Assembly: GCA_049718665.1 (NCBI GenBank)
Contig: JBNARO010000001.1
Location: 1 to 64,000, forward strand
Source of the DNA: NZ13-RE01 sp049718665
GTDB taxonomy: Bacteria; Dictyoglomota; Dictyoglomia; Dictyoglomales; Dictyoglomaceae
Reading direction: 5' to 3'
DNA: 64,000 nt
Part shown: in pieces, positions 14,319-23,455 of the stretch
Layout: the number at the start of each line of letters is the position of its first letter
How positions within the stretch are numbered: the stretch's first letter is position 1
Made by a program: the position numbers and the translations under genes
Notes under the pieces: generated by a model
What the model was told of the DNA's origin: nothing
Databases searched by the model: none
What the model saw: only the letters and a program-made list of their open reading frames with translations

Positions 14319-17300
14319 CTAATTATTCATTAAACCTTGAAATTCTTGATATATACTTCTTAGAACTTCTTGATGGTCTTTTTCTCCATTTTCTACTATT
14401 TCCATAAGGTGCTCTAATTCTCTCGTAGTTTCTTCTACTATGTAATCTTTATATCTTTGTTTTAAGAAATTATAGACTTTTTTTCCAAGAGGTGTTGCTC
14501 TTAATCTTTTATAAGAGTCTTCCACTATGTAACCTCTCCTAAAGAGAATCTCAATAATTTTTGCATATGTTGAAGGTCTTCCAATCTCCTTTTTCTTCAT
14601 TTCTTCAATTATAGTAGCTTGCGTGAATAAAGGAATAGCATGCTTTTTATAAGTCTTTTTATCAATTATTCTATAAATTGCTTCTTCAAAAGGGGGATAT
14701 AGAGTTAAAGGGTTAAAAGAAAGCCATCCCTCCTCTTTAATAAAAACAGGTATATCTGCTTCTATCTCCTTATGATCGATCTTTATAATTACTTTCTGCT
14801 TGGTTATTACAGGATTTTTCATCTGACTTACTAAAAATCTATTGAAGATAAGAGAGTAAATCTTAAGATGTTTATTAGTAATTTCTTGGGCAATTTTCTC
14901 ACTAATAAAATCATCAAGTTCTTTCGGATCAATAGGTTTTACTGGTCTTATTGCTTCATGAGCCCCCTCCTCTCCCCATCCTCTTCCTACGAAAAGTTCT
15001 TTTTTCCCTATTTTATCAAGATAAATTTTTGCCACAGTCTGCCCTGTAGAAGAAATTCTTGTAGAATCTGTTCTGTGGTAAGTTATAAAACCATTTTCAA
15101 AAAGAGACTGTAAAATTTCCATAGTTTCCTGAACACCAAAACCAAATTTCCGAGAAGCTTCTGAAAGAATAGAAGAAGTATTAAAAGGGGGGAAAGAAGC
15201 CAGCTCTTCATCTCTACTGTCTACAATTTTTATATAAGCTTCATTGTCTTTGACTTCCCCTTCTACTTCTAAAGAAAATCCATTTTCAAGCTTTAAAAGA
15301 GTGAAAGTTTTCTCGCTTTTTATATATTCTTTTTCTCTTTCTACAATCCAACCCAAAACAGTACTTTGGACTCTTCCAGCAGAAAGATTTATAGATTTAA
15401 AACTTCTTTGCAATTTTGCGCTTAATTCGAAACCAATCCATCTATCTTCAATCCTTCTTACGATTTGAGATTTAACAAGATTTTCTAAAACATACCTTTT
15501 ATTTCTCTTTGCATCTTCAAAACCATGTCTTGTTATCTCATGCATTTCAATCCTTCTTATATTCCTGTTCACAGGTAGAATATATTGAAAAACATCCCAA
15601 GATATTTTTTCTCCTTCTACATCTGGATCTGTAGCAACCAAAATCTCATCAGCTTCTAAGGAAATTTCTCTGAGCTTTTTTAATATTTCCTTCTTATCAT
15701 CTATCTCTTTTGAAGCACATTTAGGACAACTCTCATAATCCTCTGTAAACTGATAGCCACATTTTTCACATCTTTTTATAGAATTATATACAGGGATAAA
15801 ATTGCCATTCCAAACTTCTACGCCATGAACCCCATTTTTAGTCTCCAAATCGTAAACATGTCCCTTAGTGGCAGTTATAAGTAAAATTCCATCAGAAGTA
15901 ATAGATTCATGAACCAAAAGTCTTCCATATCTTCTTGTAGATGCTTTTTCTAAAAATTTCGAGATAGTATCTGCTTTTGTAGGAGACTCTACAATCATTA
16001 AAGTAGATTTTGAATCTTTTACTACATGTCCATCAGATTCTTTTCTACTATTCTCTACCTCTTCTATAAGAGCTTCCCAGTTTACTTCCTCTTCTTTCAA
16101 CCAGTCCTCTTCTGTCAAGAACATAAGTCGGGATCTTAAAGATTCAAAAACTCTGTTATCTTCTTCAAAAAGAATAGAAACTCCTTTAGTTAGATTTGTT
16201 CCTAAAATTCTTGAAGTTCTTCCTGAAGCTTGAATATAAGTATAAACATCAGGAAATATTATAGTATTATTAGAGATCTTAATGTTAGGAAAAGAGTCTT
16301 CTAAGATTCGTATCCACTTCTCATTACTAATGGAATTTTTTGCCACTTCTCTTAGCTTTTCCACTTGAATCTTAAAAATATTCTCAATGAAATTTTTCAT
16401 TCTTTGATTATTCTCAAAATATTCTCTTAATACTCTCTCTAAGATAAAACGTGGTGCTTTTTCTACATCTACCGAATACTGAAAGGAGGGTGTCCCCCAA
16501 AAAATAACATACTTAATCCTTAAAGGGAGATCTATTCCTCTTACAAGTTTTCCATAATAAGAAGAGACACCACATAAAATGCCTAACTCTCTATTTTTAA
16601 ATCTTTCAAAACTTTCTTTAAAATTTTCCCATGTTTTTCCTATTTCTATTCCTTTTTCTTCTAAAAATCTTGTTAATTCTACACCCTCTTCCTCTCTGTT
16701 TACGAAAAGAAGTATCCCATCTTTCAGCGTACTTATTATCTCTAAAAGTTTTCCTCTATCTTTTTTATCAATCCTTATATTTGTTATATTTCTTACACTA
16801 AATACAAGTCTTCCAATATCAAAACCAAGAAGTTCCCTAAAAAGAAGAGGCTTTAAACCACGCGGTTTTGCGGTAGCAGAAGATACTATTAAAATTCCAT
16901 GCTCTCCTACAAGATTTTGTCTTATTTCTTTTGTCTTTCCCTTTTTTAGATTATTAAAGGTCTCATTTATTATCTCCTGAGGAATCCCAATCATCTCTAA
17001 TAAAGTATCTATATTTTTAGAGGATTTTAATACTGCATCTACATCGTCTACAAATACCAGTGAAAAATATTTGTTTAAGAGCTCATTTCTCCTTTTTGAA
17101 ATAAATTGCGAAGACGCAACCAATATATCAAAATTTCCTTCTTCAAAATCTTTCTCAAAATTTTCTTTCTCTTCCTTTTTCATAGAAGATTGAAAGGCTA
17201 AAATTTTGACATCGGTCTTTGGTCCCCTCAAAGCTAGCTCTCTCAATCTTTCTTCTGCTTGATTAACCAAGGAGAGGGTAGGAAAAATAAGGGCAACTTT

Positions 17301-17666
17301 ATTGCCATTTTTAGCAAACCATAAAGAAGCTATAAGTCCAAAGGTTGTTTTCCCTACCCCTGTGGGAGCAATCATAGTAAAACTTTTAGAAAGGATCAAT
17401 CTCCTTGCCCAAAATCTTTGGTAACCTATCAGAGGTTTTCCAAATTTTTCTCTAAAGAAGTTCTCGAAATTCTTATATTGGGAATAAAAAGATGCATAAA
17501 ATAAAAAATCCTTTAAGGAATTATTTTCCTCTAAACTCTTAATAATATCTTGAGCATTTTCATCTGGGAGACAAATATTGCAAGGAAGACCTCTTTCATT
17601 TCTATAATCAGTATTTATTCCTCCACAATTTATGCATGAATGATGATATTTTGCTCCAACAGCCAA
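14319..17666 (-). CDS. rgy: Reverse gyrase (helicase-topoisomerase IA fusion)
   Basis: A 1115-residue single-chain reverse gyrase, the ATP-driven enzyme that puts positive supercoils into DNA and is the hallmark of hyperthermophiles. Seen in order: N-terminal zinc finger (C11, C14, C29, C32); SF2 helicase-like half with Walker A APTGVGKTT (about 100-108) and DDVD (207-210); ASGRTSRILG near 480; TOPRIM start VESPTKA (559-565) with the DPDVEGE acidic motif (680-686); second zinc finger (C633, C636, C647, C650); catalytic Tyr863 in FITYHRTDSTR. All key residues are present. The start is TTG with AAGGGGG upstream. First gene of an operon with a KaiC-like ATPase and HTH protein. Confidence 0.97.
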   Translation of the reverse strand: MAVGAKYHHSCINCGGINTDYRNERGLPCNICLPDENAQDIIKSLEENNSLKDFLFYASFYSQYKNFENFFREKFGKPLIGYQRFWARRLILSKSFTMIAPTGVGKTTFGLIASLWFAKNGNKVALIFPTLSLVNQAEERLRELALRGPKTDVKILAFQSSMKKEEKENFEKDFEEGNFDILVASSQFISKRRNELLNKYFSLVFVDDVDAVLKSSKNIDTLLEMIGIPQEIINETFNNLKKGKTKEIRQNLVGEHGILIVSSATAKPRGLKPLLFRELLGFDIGRLVFSVRNITNIRIDKKDRGKLLEIISTLKDGILLFVNREEEGVELTRFLEEKGIEIGKTWENFKESFERFKNRELGILCGVSSYYGKLVRGIDLPLRIKYVIFWGTPSFQYSVDVEKAPRFILERVLREYFENNQRMKNFIENIFKIQVEKLREVAKNSISNEKWIRILEDSFPNIKISNNTIIFPDVYTYIQASGRTSRILGTNLTKGVSILFEEDNRVFESLRSRLMFLTEEDWLKEEEVNWEALIEEVENSRKESDGHVVKDSKSTLMIVESPTKADTISKFLEKASTRRYGRLLVHESITSDGILLITATKGHVYDLETKNGVHGVEVWNGNFIPVYNSIKRCEKCGYQFTEDYESCPKCASKEIDDKKEILKKLREISLEADEILVATDPDVEGEKISWDVFQYILPVNRNIRRIEMHEITRHGFEDAKRNKRYVLENLVKSQIVRRIEDRWIGFELSAKLQRSFKSINLSAGRVQSTVLGWIVEREKEYIKSEKTFTLLKLENGFSLEVEGEVKDNEAYIKIVDSRDEELASFPPFNTSSILSEASRKFGFGVQETMEILQSLFENGFITYHRTDSTRISSTGQTVAKIYLDKIGKKELFVGRGWGEEGAHEAIRPVKPIDPKELDDFISEKIAQEITNKHLKIYSLIFNRFLVSQMKNPVITKQKVIIKIDHKEIEADIPVFIKEEGWLSFNPLTLYPPFEEAIYRIIDKKTYKKHAIPLFTQATIIEEMKKKEIGRPSTYAKIIEILFRRGYIVEDSYKRLRATPLGKKVYNFLKQRYKDYIVEETTRELEHLMEIVENGEKDHQEVLRSIYQEFQGLMNN

Positions 17667-17689
17667 TTTTTTATGTCCCCCTTTAAGTA

Positions 17690-17717
17690 ATAAAAAATGG
17701 GGGGATTGACTCCCCCC
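17690..17717 (-). terminator. Terminator downstream of hsp20
   Basis: Six-bp GC stem (17699-17704 with 17712-17717, loop ATTGACT on the plus strand) followed on the minus strand by a T-rich tract. It separates hsp20 from reverse gyrase, which starts only about 24 bp further; some read-through into rgy is likely since no separate promoter is obvious. Confidence 0.75.
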
Positions 17718-17722
17718 TTGAA

Positions 17723-18172
17723 TTACTTTTCTTCCTTTATCTTTATCTTTATTCCTTCCACTTTCTCTGGTTTTGCTTTTGGAAGGGTAAGAGTTAATAT
17801 TCCATTCTTGTATATAGCCTCTGCTTTATCTGGTACTATAGGTTTTGGTAGATCTATTCTTCTATATACTCTTCCGTATCTTCTTTCTCTTCTATATACA
17901 TTTTCTCCTTTAATTTCTTCTTCCTCTTTTGTTTCTCCTTGTAAGATTACTTGGTCTTCGGTTACACTAATATCTACATCTTCTGGTTTAAATCCAGGAA
18001 GCTCTGCTTTGAGCACTAAATTTTCAGGAGTTTCATAAAGATCTATAGCAGGGGTAAAACCAGAAGGTCTTTCTTCAAAACGCTCTAAGGAAGTAAATTC
18101 AGAGAATAATCTATCAATTTCTCTTTCTAATCTTCTAAGTTCTGCAAATGGATCCCAATATCTTCTCAACAT
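17723..18172 (-). CDS. Small heat shock protein, Hsp20/alpha-crystallin family
   Basis: A 149-residue ATP-independent chaperone that holds unfolding proteins. N-terminal arm RRYWDPFAELRRLEREID, then the alpha-crystallin domain with LVLKAELPGFKPEDVDISV and the conserved GILTLTLPKAKPE near the C-terminus, followed by a short charged tail with IKIKI, close to the IxI oligomerisation motif. I start it at the ATG at 18172, preceded by AGGGAGGTGG. Its promoter (18228-18255) stands right against the boundary of the compound transposon at 18259. Confidence 0.93.
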   Translation of the reverse strand: MLRRYWDPFAELRRLEREIDRLFSEFTSLERFEERPSGFTPAIDLYETPENLVLKAELPGFKPEDVDISVTEDQVILQGETKEEEEIKGENVYRRERRYGRVYRRIDLPKPIVPDKAEAIYKNGILTLTLPKAKPEKVEGIKIKIKEEK

Positions 18173-18227
18173 CTTTATCCACCTCCCTATAAATTTTTTA
18201 ATACATCTATATTTATTTTCTATATAT

Positions 18228-18255
18228 ATTATATCATGACTCGTCAAGAAATCAA
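18228..18255 (-). promoter_or_regulatory. Promoter of hsp20
   Basis: On the minus strand TTGATT (18250-18255), 16-bp gap, perfect TATAAT (18228-18233). Sequence upstream of the -35 is the 10-bp target duplication (18259-18268) and then transposon DNA. Any native upstream element beyond about 13 bp has been displaced. Confidence 0.65.
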
Positions 18256-18268
18256 GAGGAAATAGAGC

Positions 18269-18510
18269 CTGACCTGTAATCACTTTTATCACCCCTCAAA
18301 TATTAGGACTAATCTTTAGCAAACCAAAGTTTATTAAAGGATTTCTCATTTACATTAAAAGAACTGCAGAAGAAAAAACTTTTTAAGCGATCTAAGCTTC
18401 TTGAACATCAATAGTCCTCTAATTCCATTATAAAGACTATCCTTTCTTTACTCTTTTTTAAAGGGGTAAATTTAGTAAAAGAGATGTATAAAATCGCCTC
18501 CTTATTTTTC
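18269..18510 (+). repeat. Left arm of the compound unit (truncated MITE-like copy)
   Basis: About 240 bp starting with the 14-bp terminal repeat. The first ~150 bp match the inverse of 23245-23455, including the block AAACCAAAGTTTATTAAAG. The later part (GGGGTAAATTTAGTAAAA, then AAAATCGCCT) matches the end of the 3737-4220 copy. The inner terminal repeat is missing, so this copy could not move alone. With the promoter below, this explains the 417-bp gap between hsp20 and the binding-protein gene. Confidence 0.8.
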
Positions 18511-18527
18511 TTACCTTTCATTTTTGT

Positions 18528-18556
18528 TTGTTTTTTGTTTTTATTTGTGATATAAT
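18528..18556 (+). promoter_or_regulatory. Promoter of the transposon-borne ABC operon
   Basis: TTGTTT (18528-18533), 17-bp gap and a perfect TATAAT (18551-18556), 33 bp before the binding-protein ATG, which has GAAGGGGAGG as ribosome site. The promoter lies inside the mobile unit, so the operon carries its own transcription start. Confidence 0.7.
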
Positions 18557-18589
18557 TTAACCAAATAAGTAAGAAGGGGAGGCTAAAAT

Positions 18590-19615
18590 ATGAAAGTTAA
18601 ATTTTCTCTCTTAAGTTTAATTTTAGTTTTTCTATTCCTGTCTCTATTCCTATTCCCAATAAATGCACAAGCTCAAAAGGAAATTGTTGTAGTAGTAAAA
18701 ATTGGTGGTATTCCATGGTTTAACCGTATGGCAGAAGGAGTACAACAAGCAGGAAAAGAACTTGGAGTAAAAGCTTCTCTTATTGGACCATCTACTGCTG
18801 ATGCTGCTCCTCAGGTAGCTATGGTGGAAGATTTAATAACAAGAGGCGTTGATGCTATTTGTGTGGTCCCTACCGATGCAAAAGCATTAAAACCTGTATT
18901 TAAGAAGGCAAGAAGTAAAGGAATTGTTATTCTAACTCATGAATCACCTTTTGAAGTTGAAGATATAGATTATGATATTGAGACTATTGATAGCGTTGCT
19001 TATGGTAAGATGGCAATTAATGAGATAGTACTTAATTTATCTAAGCACGCAGGTGGAGTTAAATATACTGCTGAAAATCCTGCAGGATTTGTTATGTTTG
19101 TTGGGGGTCTAACAGTTCCTCTACATAATTATTGGGCAGATGTAGCACTTAAATACGTAAAAGAGAGCGTACCATTCCTAAAGGAACTTACACCCAGATT
19201 ACCAGTAGCAGAGAGCGTTGAAGATTCCAGAAAGGCCGCTTTAGATTTAATTAGAACATATGGAGACAAGCTTAAAGCTATAATTGGATGGGGTAGCTTG
19301 GGACCTCTGGGTGCTGCACGTGCTGTTAGAGAATTAGGTATGCAACGTAAGGTAATTGTAGGGGGAAGTGCAATTCCATCTACTGCTGTTGATTACTTAA
19401 GAGACGGTTCTATGGATTGGGCCCAGCTTTGGGATCCTAAAGAGGCAGGATATATGATGGTTTATATTGCAAAACTAATGTTAGACAAGAAGCCAATTAC
19501 TTCGGATTTAGAAATACCTCATTTAGGACCAATAAAAATTGATGGAAAGGTTATAAGTGTGAATAGAATTAAATTAATGAGAACAGCAGCTGACGCTAAG
19601 AAATTAGGATTCTAA
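18590..19615 (+). CDS. Sugar-binding protein of ABC importer (LsrB/RhaS/RbsB-type)
   Basis: A 341-residue periplasmic-binding-protein-like lipid-free binding protein. Signal peptide (MKVKF, then a long hydrophobic run) ends at INAQAQ. The mature part begins KEIVVVVKIGGIPWFNRMAEG and continues with PSTADAAPQVAMVEDLITRG and VDAICVVPTDAKALKPV, the sugar-binding half of the RbsB family. The wording is closest, from memory, to LsrB (autoinducer-2) and RhaS (rhamnose) binding proteins. It is the first gene of the cargo operon and is followed by a terminator-like hairpin at 19641-19672. The ligand cannot be decided here. Confidence 0.85.
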   Translation: MKVKFSLLSLILVFLFLSLFLFPINAQAQKEIVVVVKIGGIPWFNRMAEGVQQAGKELGVKASLIGPSTADAAPQVAMVEDLITRGVDAICVVPTDAKALKPVFKKARSKGIVILTHESPFEVEDIDYDIETIDSVAYGKMAINEIVLNLSKHAGGVKYTAENPAGFVMFVGGLTVPLHNYWADVALKYVKESVPFLKELTPRLPVAESVEDSRKAALDLIRTYGDKLKAIIGWGSLGPLGAARAVRELGMQRKVIVGGSAIPSTAVDYLRDGSMDWAQLWDPKEAGYMMVYIAKLMLDKKPITSDLEIPHLGPIKIDGKVISVNRIKLMRTAADAKKLGF

Positions 19616-19640
19616 TTTTGTAAAAAAGTTTGATTTTGTA

Positions 19641-19672
19641 AAGGGATGGGACGAAGAAACCCATCCCTTTTT
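19641..19672 (+). terminator. Attenuator-like hairpin between binding protein and ATPase
   Basis: Stem AAGGGATGGG (19641-19650) with CCCATCCCTT (19660-19669), 9-nt loop, then a T-run. The ATPase start is 27 bp further, with AGGAGG before it. As in the operon at 10896-13005, this should give more binding protein than membrane components. Confidence 0.8.
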
Positions 19673-19695
19673 ATAATTAGGAGGATTATCTAAAG

Positions 19696-21207
19696 ATGAA
19701 TGAAATATTTTTGGAAGCAAGAAATATAAATAAAAATTATGGTGGGGTAATTGCTCTTTCTAATGTTGATCTTATTATTAAGAAAGGGGAGATTCATTGT
19801 TTAGTTGGAGAAAACGGTTCTGGGAAAAGCACATTAGTAAAGATTATTACAGGAGTGATTCAACCTGAAGTTGGTGCGGAAATTTTTATTGATGGAGTCA
19901 AAGTTTCTCAACTTACACCTTTAGAAGCTTTTAAGAGGGGTATTCAAGTAGTTCACCAAGATTTTTCACTATTCCCGAATTTGTCAGTAGCTGAGAATAT
20001 TTCAATAGCGCAATATATAAAATATTCAAAACCTATTAATTGGATGGAAATAGAGAAAATTGCAAAAGAAACAATGGATAAGTTAGAAATAAAACTTCCT
20101 CTGGATATACCAGTAGGAATGCTACCTATTGCTGATCAGCAATTAGTTGCTATTTGTAGATCCTTAGCTAGCGAAGCTAAGTTAATTATTATGGATGAAC
20201 CTACGTCATCTTTAACAAGAGAAGAAGTAGAACACTTATTCAAAATAATTAGGGATTTGAAGAGAAAGGGTATATCTATTTTGTTTATAAGTCATAAGTT
20301 AGATGAAATTTTAGAAATAGGAGAAACGATAACAGTATTGAGAGATGGCAAAAAGGTGGCTACTGTGAGTAAAAATGAGGTTGATAAACAAAAAGTTACT
20401 TTTTTAATGACTGGTAAAGAAATATTTTATCAAAAATATGCCCATAAATCTGATAGTAATGAAATAATTTTGGAAGTAAGAAATCTTTATAAAAAGGGAC
20501 AATTCAAAAATATAAGTTTTAAGCTTCATAAAGGAGAAGTTTTAGGGATAATTGGTCCTTTAGGATCAGGAAAAACTGAGCTTGCTCTTTCTCTTTTTGG
20601 TATGAATCCACCTGAGGGAGGGGAGATATATATAAATGGAAAATTGGTGAAACTTAACTCAAATATTGATGCTATAAATCAAGGAATTGGATATGTTCCT
20701 GAAGATAGATTGAATCAAGGTTTAGTACTAAGTCAATCTGTTGAGAATAATATTGTTATTACCACTTTGAAAAAAATATTAAATCGCTTTAAATTAGTAG
20801 ATTTCTATAAAAAGAAAAAGACTACAGAGGAATCGGTAAAAAGATTTAATATTAAGGTTCCATCTATAGATGTGCCTCTTAAAAATCTTTCGGGAGGAAA
20901 CCAACAGAAAGTTGTTATTGCTAAGTGGTTCTTAACTCAGCCCCAAATACTTATTTTGGATAGTCCAACCATAGGAATAGATGTTTTAGCAAAGGGTAGT
21001 ATCTATGAGACTATCAGAGATTTAGTTTCTCAAGGGGTTAGCATAATACTTATTTCTGACGAGATACCTGAAATTCTTAATAATTGCAATCGTATTTTAA
21101 TAATGAAAAAAGGTAAAATTATAGAAGAGGTCCTTGCCGAAAAGATAACTGAAGAAGAGTTATATCAAAAGGTGTGGAGTAAGGAAGCAGAGGTAAGGGT
21201 ATCATGA
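19696..21207 (+). CDS. Sugar ABC transporter ATPase with two nucleotide-binding domains (RbsA/LsrA type)
   Basis: A 503-residue double ATPase. First domain: Walker A VGENGSGKST near residue 37-46, a degenerate signature PIADQQLVAICRSL in place of LSGGQ, and Walker B LIIMDEPTSSL. Second domain: Walker A-like GPLGSGKTELA near 290, proper signature LSGGNQQKVVIAKW and Walker B ILILDSPTIGID, where the usual catalytic Glu is Ser, as commonly seen in this family's second site. It powers the two permeases that follow; its stop overlaps the next ATG by 4 bp. The ADQQ signature variant resembles LsrA-like proteins from memory. Confidence 0.9.
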   Translation: MNEIFLEARNINKNYGGVIALSNVDLIIKKGEIHCLVGENGSGKSTLVKIITGVIQPEVGAEIFIDGVKVSQLTPLEAFKRGIQVVHQDFSLFPNLSVAENISIAQYIKYSKPINWMEIEKIAKETMDKLEIKLPLDIPVGMLPIADQQLVAICRSLASEAKLIIMDEPTSSLTREEVEHLFKIIRDLKRKGISILFISHKLDEILEIGETITVLRDGKKVATVSKNEVDKQKVTFLMTGKEIFYQKYAHKSDSNEIILEVRNLYKKGQFKNISFKLHKGEVLGIIGPLGSGKTELALSLFGMNPPEGGEIYINGKLVKLNSNIDAINQGIGYVPEDRLNQGLVLSQSVENNIVITTLKKILNRFKLVDFYKKKKTTEESVKRFNIKVPSIDVPLKNLSGGNQQKVVIAKWFLTQPQILILDSPTIGIDVLAKGSIYETIRDLVSQGVSIILISDEIPEILNNCNRILIMKKGKIIEEVLAEKITEEELYQKVWSKEAEVRVS

Positions 21208-22214
21208 AAGAACTTTTTAAACATAAGTTTTTCCGTAAAAACGAATTTTATGTACTTTTGGTTCTTATTATTCTCTCTTTAATTTTAACAGTTGTTAATC
21301 CAACTTTTTTAACTCTTGATAATATCTTTGATCTTTTAAGAAATAATTCTTTTTTAGGGATTTTAGCCCTTGGTGAATTGGTTGTCCTAATCTCGGGTGG
21401 TATAGATGTTTCATTTACAGCAATAACTACTGTAGCTCAGTACATTATGGGAATAATTATAACAAGTTATTACGTTGATAATATCCTTTTAACTTTTCTC
21501 ATTCCTATTCCTATAGGAATCATTCTTGGCTTAATTAATGCAGTTTTAATTTATATAACTAAAGTACATCCTGTAATTATCACTATTGCTACACTAAATA
21601 CCTTTTATGGACTTTTAATATTTTTCACTGGGGGAAAATGGATGTATTCCTTTCCACCATCTTTTACAAATTTTGCTTACGTAAAAGTATTTCAAATTAC
21701 TACTCCCTATAGCGTTACTGGATTTTCTATTTTTACACTTTTTTGGGTAATTATTGCAATATTAACTTGGTTTATTTTGAAATACTTACCTATAGGAAGA
21801 AAAATCTATGCTTTAGGAGGTAATCCAGAAGCTGCAAGGAGAGTGGGGTTTAATATATTACGTATCCAGCTTTTTGTCTATGGTTATATGGGATTTTTAT
21901 CTGGAATTTCTGCTTTCGTTCATGCTCAACTGGGACAGATAATTCAACCTAATGCAATAGTTGGTCAGGAGTTAGATGTTATTGCAGCTGTAATTCTAGG
22001 AGGAGCAAGCATATCTGGAGGTACAGGAAGTGTTTTTGGAACAATATTAGGTGTTTTATTATTTGCAGTAATTAAAAATGGTCTTATACTTATGAAGTTA
22101 CCTTCTTATTGGCATCAAGTTGTTGTTGGCTTAATCATAGCAATAGCTGCCAGTTTTACTACTTATCAATCCAGATTAAGATCAAAAAGGATGGTGAAAA
22201 TTGATGTTGAATAG
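21204..22214 (+). CDS. Sugar ABC transporter permease 1 (BPD_transp_2 family, LsrC/RhaP-like)
   Basis: A 336-residue integral membrane permease with about 8-10 hydrophobic segments. Family marks are the LGELVVLISGGIDVS block near residue 60 and VIAAVILGGASISGGTGSVFGT near 265, the cytoplasmic loop that meets the ATPase. It partners with the next gene, whose start lies inside its last codons. Having two separate permeases with a double ATPase is the Lsr/Rha arrangement rather than the single-permease Rbs one. Confidence 0.88.
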   Translation: MKELFKHKFFRKNEFYVLLVLIILSLILTVVNPTFLTLDNIFDLLRNNSFLGILALGELVVLISGGIDVSFTAITTVAQYIMGIIITSYYVDNILLTFLIPIPIGIILGLINAVLIYITKVHPVIITIATLNTFYGLLIFFTGGKWMYSFPPSFTNFAYVKVFQITTPYSVTGFSIFTLFWVIIAILTWFILKYLPIGRKIYALGGNPEAARRVGFNILRIQLFVYGYMGFLSGISAFVHAQLGQIIQPNAIVGQELDVIAAVILGGASISGGTGSVFGTILGVLLFAVIKNGLILMKLPSYWHQVVVGLIIAIAASFTTYQSRLRSKRMVKIDVE

Positions 22215-23169
22215 TAAGTTTTCTCAATTTCGCTTGAAAAATTTTGAAATTGTTATTTTGATGATAATTTTATCTTTTCTTTTAGCTACCATAGCACTTC
22301 TTACAGGGGGAAGATTTTTGAAATCTAATAGTTTAGAAGCTATGGCATTCCAAATGCCCCTTTTAGGATTATTTACTTTAGCTCAGCTTATTCCTATGTT
22401 AACAGGTGGGATTGACCTGTCAATAATTTCTACTGCTAATTTGTGCGGTATTATTACTGCTCTTATTTTGACCAATATAGATGTATGGTATGGTGTTCCC
22501 TTAGCAATTTTTTTAGGGCTTTCTTCTGCCTTACTCGTAGGAATTTTTAACGGTTTAATCATATCTTTTATTGGTGTTCCTCCAATAATTGCTACTCTTG
22601 GGAGTATGATACTTGTAAAAGGGATATCCCTTGCAATTACTAAAGGTTATGTTATATCAGGATTTCCAGATAGTTTTCTTTTTATTGGTAATGGGTATAT
22701 CTTGGGTATTCCCACCCCATTTGTTATTTTTATTCTCTTTACTTTAATTATGGCTCTTATTTTATATAAAACAACCTTGGGAATTTGTATATATATGATA
22801 GGCTCCAATCCTTTAGCAACATTATTTTCTGGTATTAATAATAAGTCAGTTTTGTTTAAAAGTTATCTAATATCGTCATTTCTCTCTGGAATGGCTTCAC
22901 TAGTTATGATTTCACGTTTTAATGCGGCACAAGCAGATTATGGAGGTTCATTTCTCCTTCTTACGGTGCTAATTTGTGTTCTTGGAGGTGTAAGCCCATC
23001 AGGAGGTTTTGGGAGAGTCTTAGGAGTATTTATTGCTGTAACTATACTCCAGATAGTTGGAACAGGCTTTAATTTATTAGGTCTTTCTTCTCATCTAAGT
23101 AATGCTTTATGGGGAATAATACTAATTTTAGTGATTATTTTAAACCGTCTCTATTTAAAAGCTCGATAG
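22204..23169 (+). CDS. Sugar ABC transporter permease 2 (LsrD/RhaQ-like)
   Basis: A permease of about 321 residues of the same family as the preceding gene, with the LAQLIPMLTGGIDLSIIS block near residue 60 and VLICVLGGVSPSGGFGRVLG near 260. I start it at the ATG at 22204 (a TTG at 22201 and another at 22207 are alternatives); it overlaps the previous gene by 11 bp. It is the last cargo gene; no terminator is visible between it and the right arm at 23245. Confidence 0.85.
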   Translation: MLNSKFSQFRLKNFEIVILMIILSFLLATIALLTGGRFLKSNSLEAMAFQMPLLGLFTLAQLIPMLTGGIDLSIISTANLCGIITALILTNIDVWYGVPLAIFLGLSSALLVGIFNGLIISFIGVPPIIATLGSMILVKGISLAITKGYVISGFPDSFLFIGNGYILGIPTPFVIFILFTLIMALILYKTTLGICIYMIGSNPLATLFSGINNKSVLFKSYLISSFLSGMASLVMISRFNAAQADYGGSFLLLTVLICVLGGVSPSGGFGRVLGVFIAVTILQIVGTGFNLLGLSSHLSNALWGIILILVIILNRLYLKAR

Positions 23170-23244
23170 AGTGTTTATTCTAAGGAAATATCTATAATAT
23201 TTTAATGGTAAACCTATTTCCTCCAATTTGTCTTCCAAAAATTA

Positions 23245-23455
23245 CTGACCTGTGATCAGTATTGAAAAAGAAATGCCTCCTTATTTACCTCTATCAAAAA
23301 ACTTAGCTCGCTTAAAAAGTTCTTTTCTTTGCAGTTCCTATAGGAGGTAGAGCTTTACCTGTGAGTTAATATAAATGAGAAATTCTTTAATAAACTTTGG
23401 TTTGCTAGAGATTAGTCCTAATGTTTGAGGAAGGATAAAAAGGATTACAGGTCAG
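23245..23455 (-). repeat. Right arm of the compound unit (complete MITE-like copy)
   Basis: A 211-bp element with both ends: CTGACCTGTGATCA at 23245-23258 (one mismatch from the family end) and GATTACAGGTCAG at 23443-23455. It lies inverted relative to the left arm, so the two outward-facing ends are the same terminus. The inner flank (CCAAAAATTA) and outer flank (GAAATAGAGC) do not match each other, while the outer flank matches the far side of the left arm. It accounts for most of the 317-bp non-coding gap after the second permease; 23170-23244 shows nothing recognisable. Confidence 0.88.

Noticed and set aside
23235..23244. Target duplication for the right arm (23245-23455) taken as a solo element
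   Set aside because: The inner flank CCAAAAATTA does not match the outer flank GAAATAGAGC; the outer flank instead matches the far side of the left arm.
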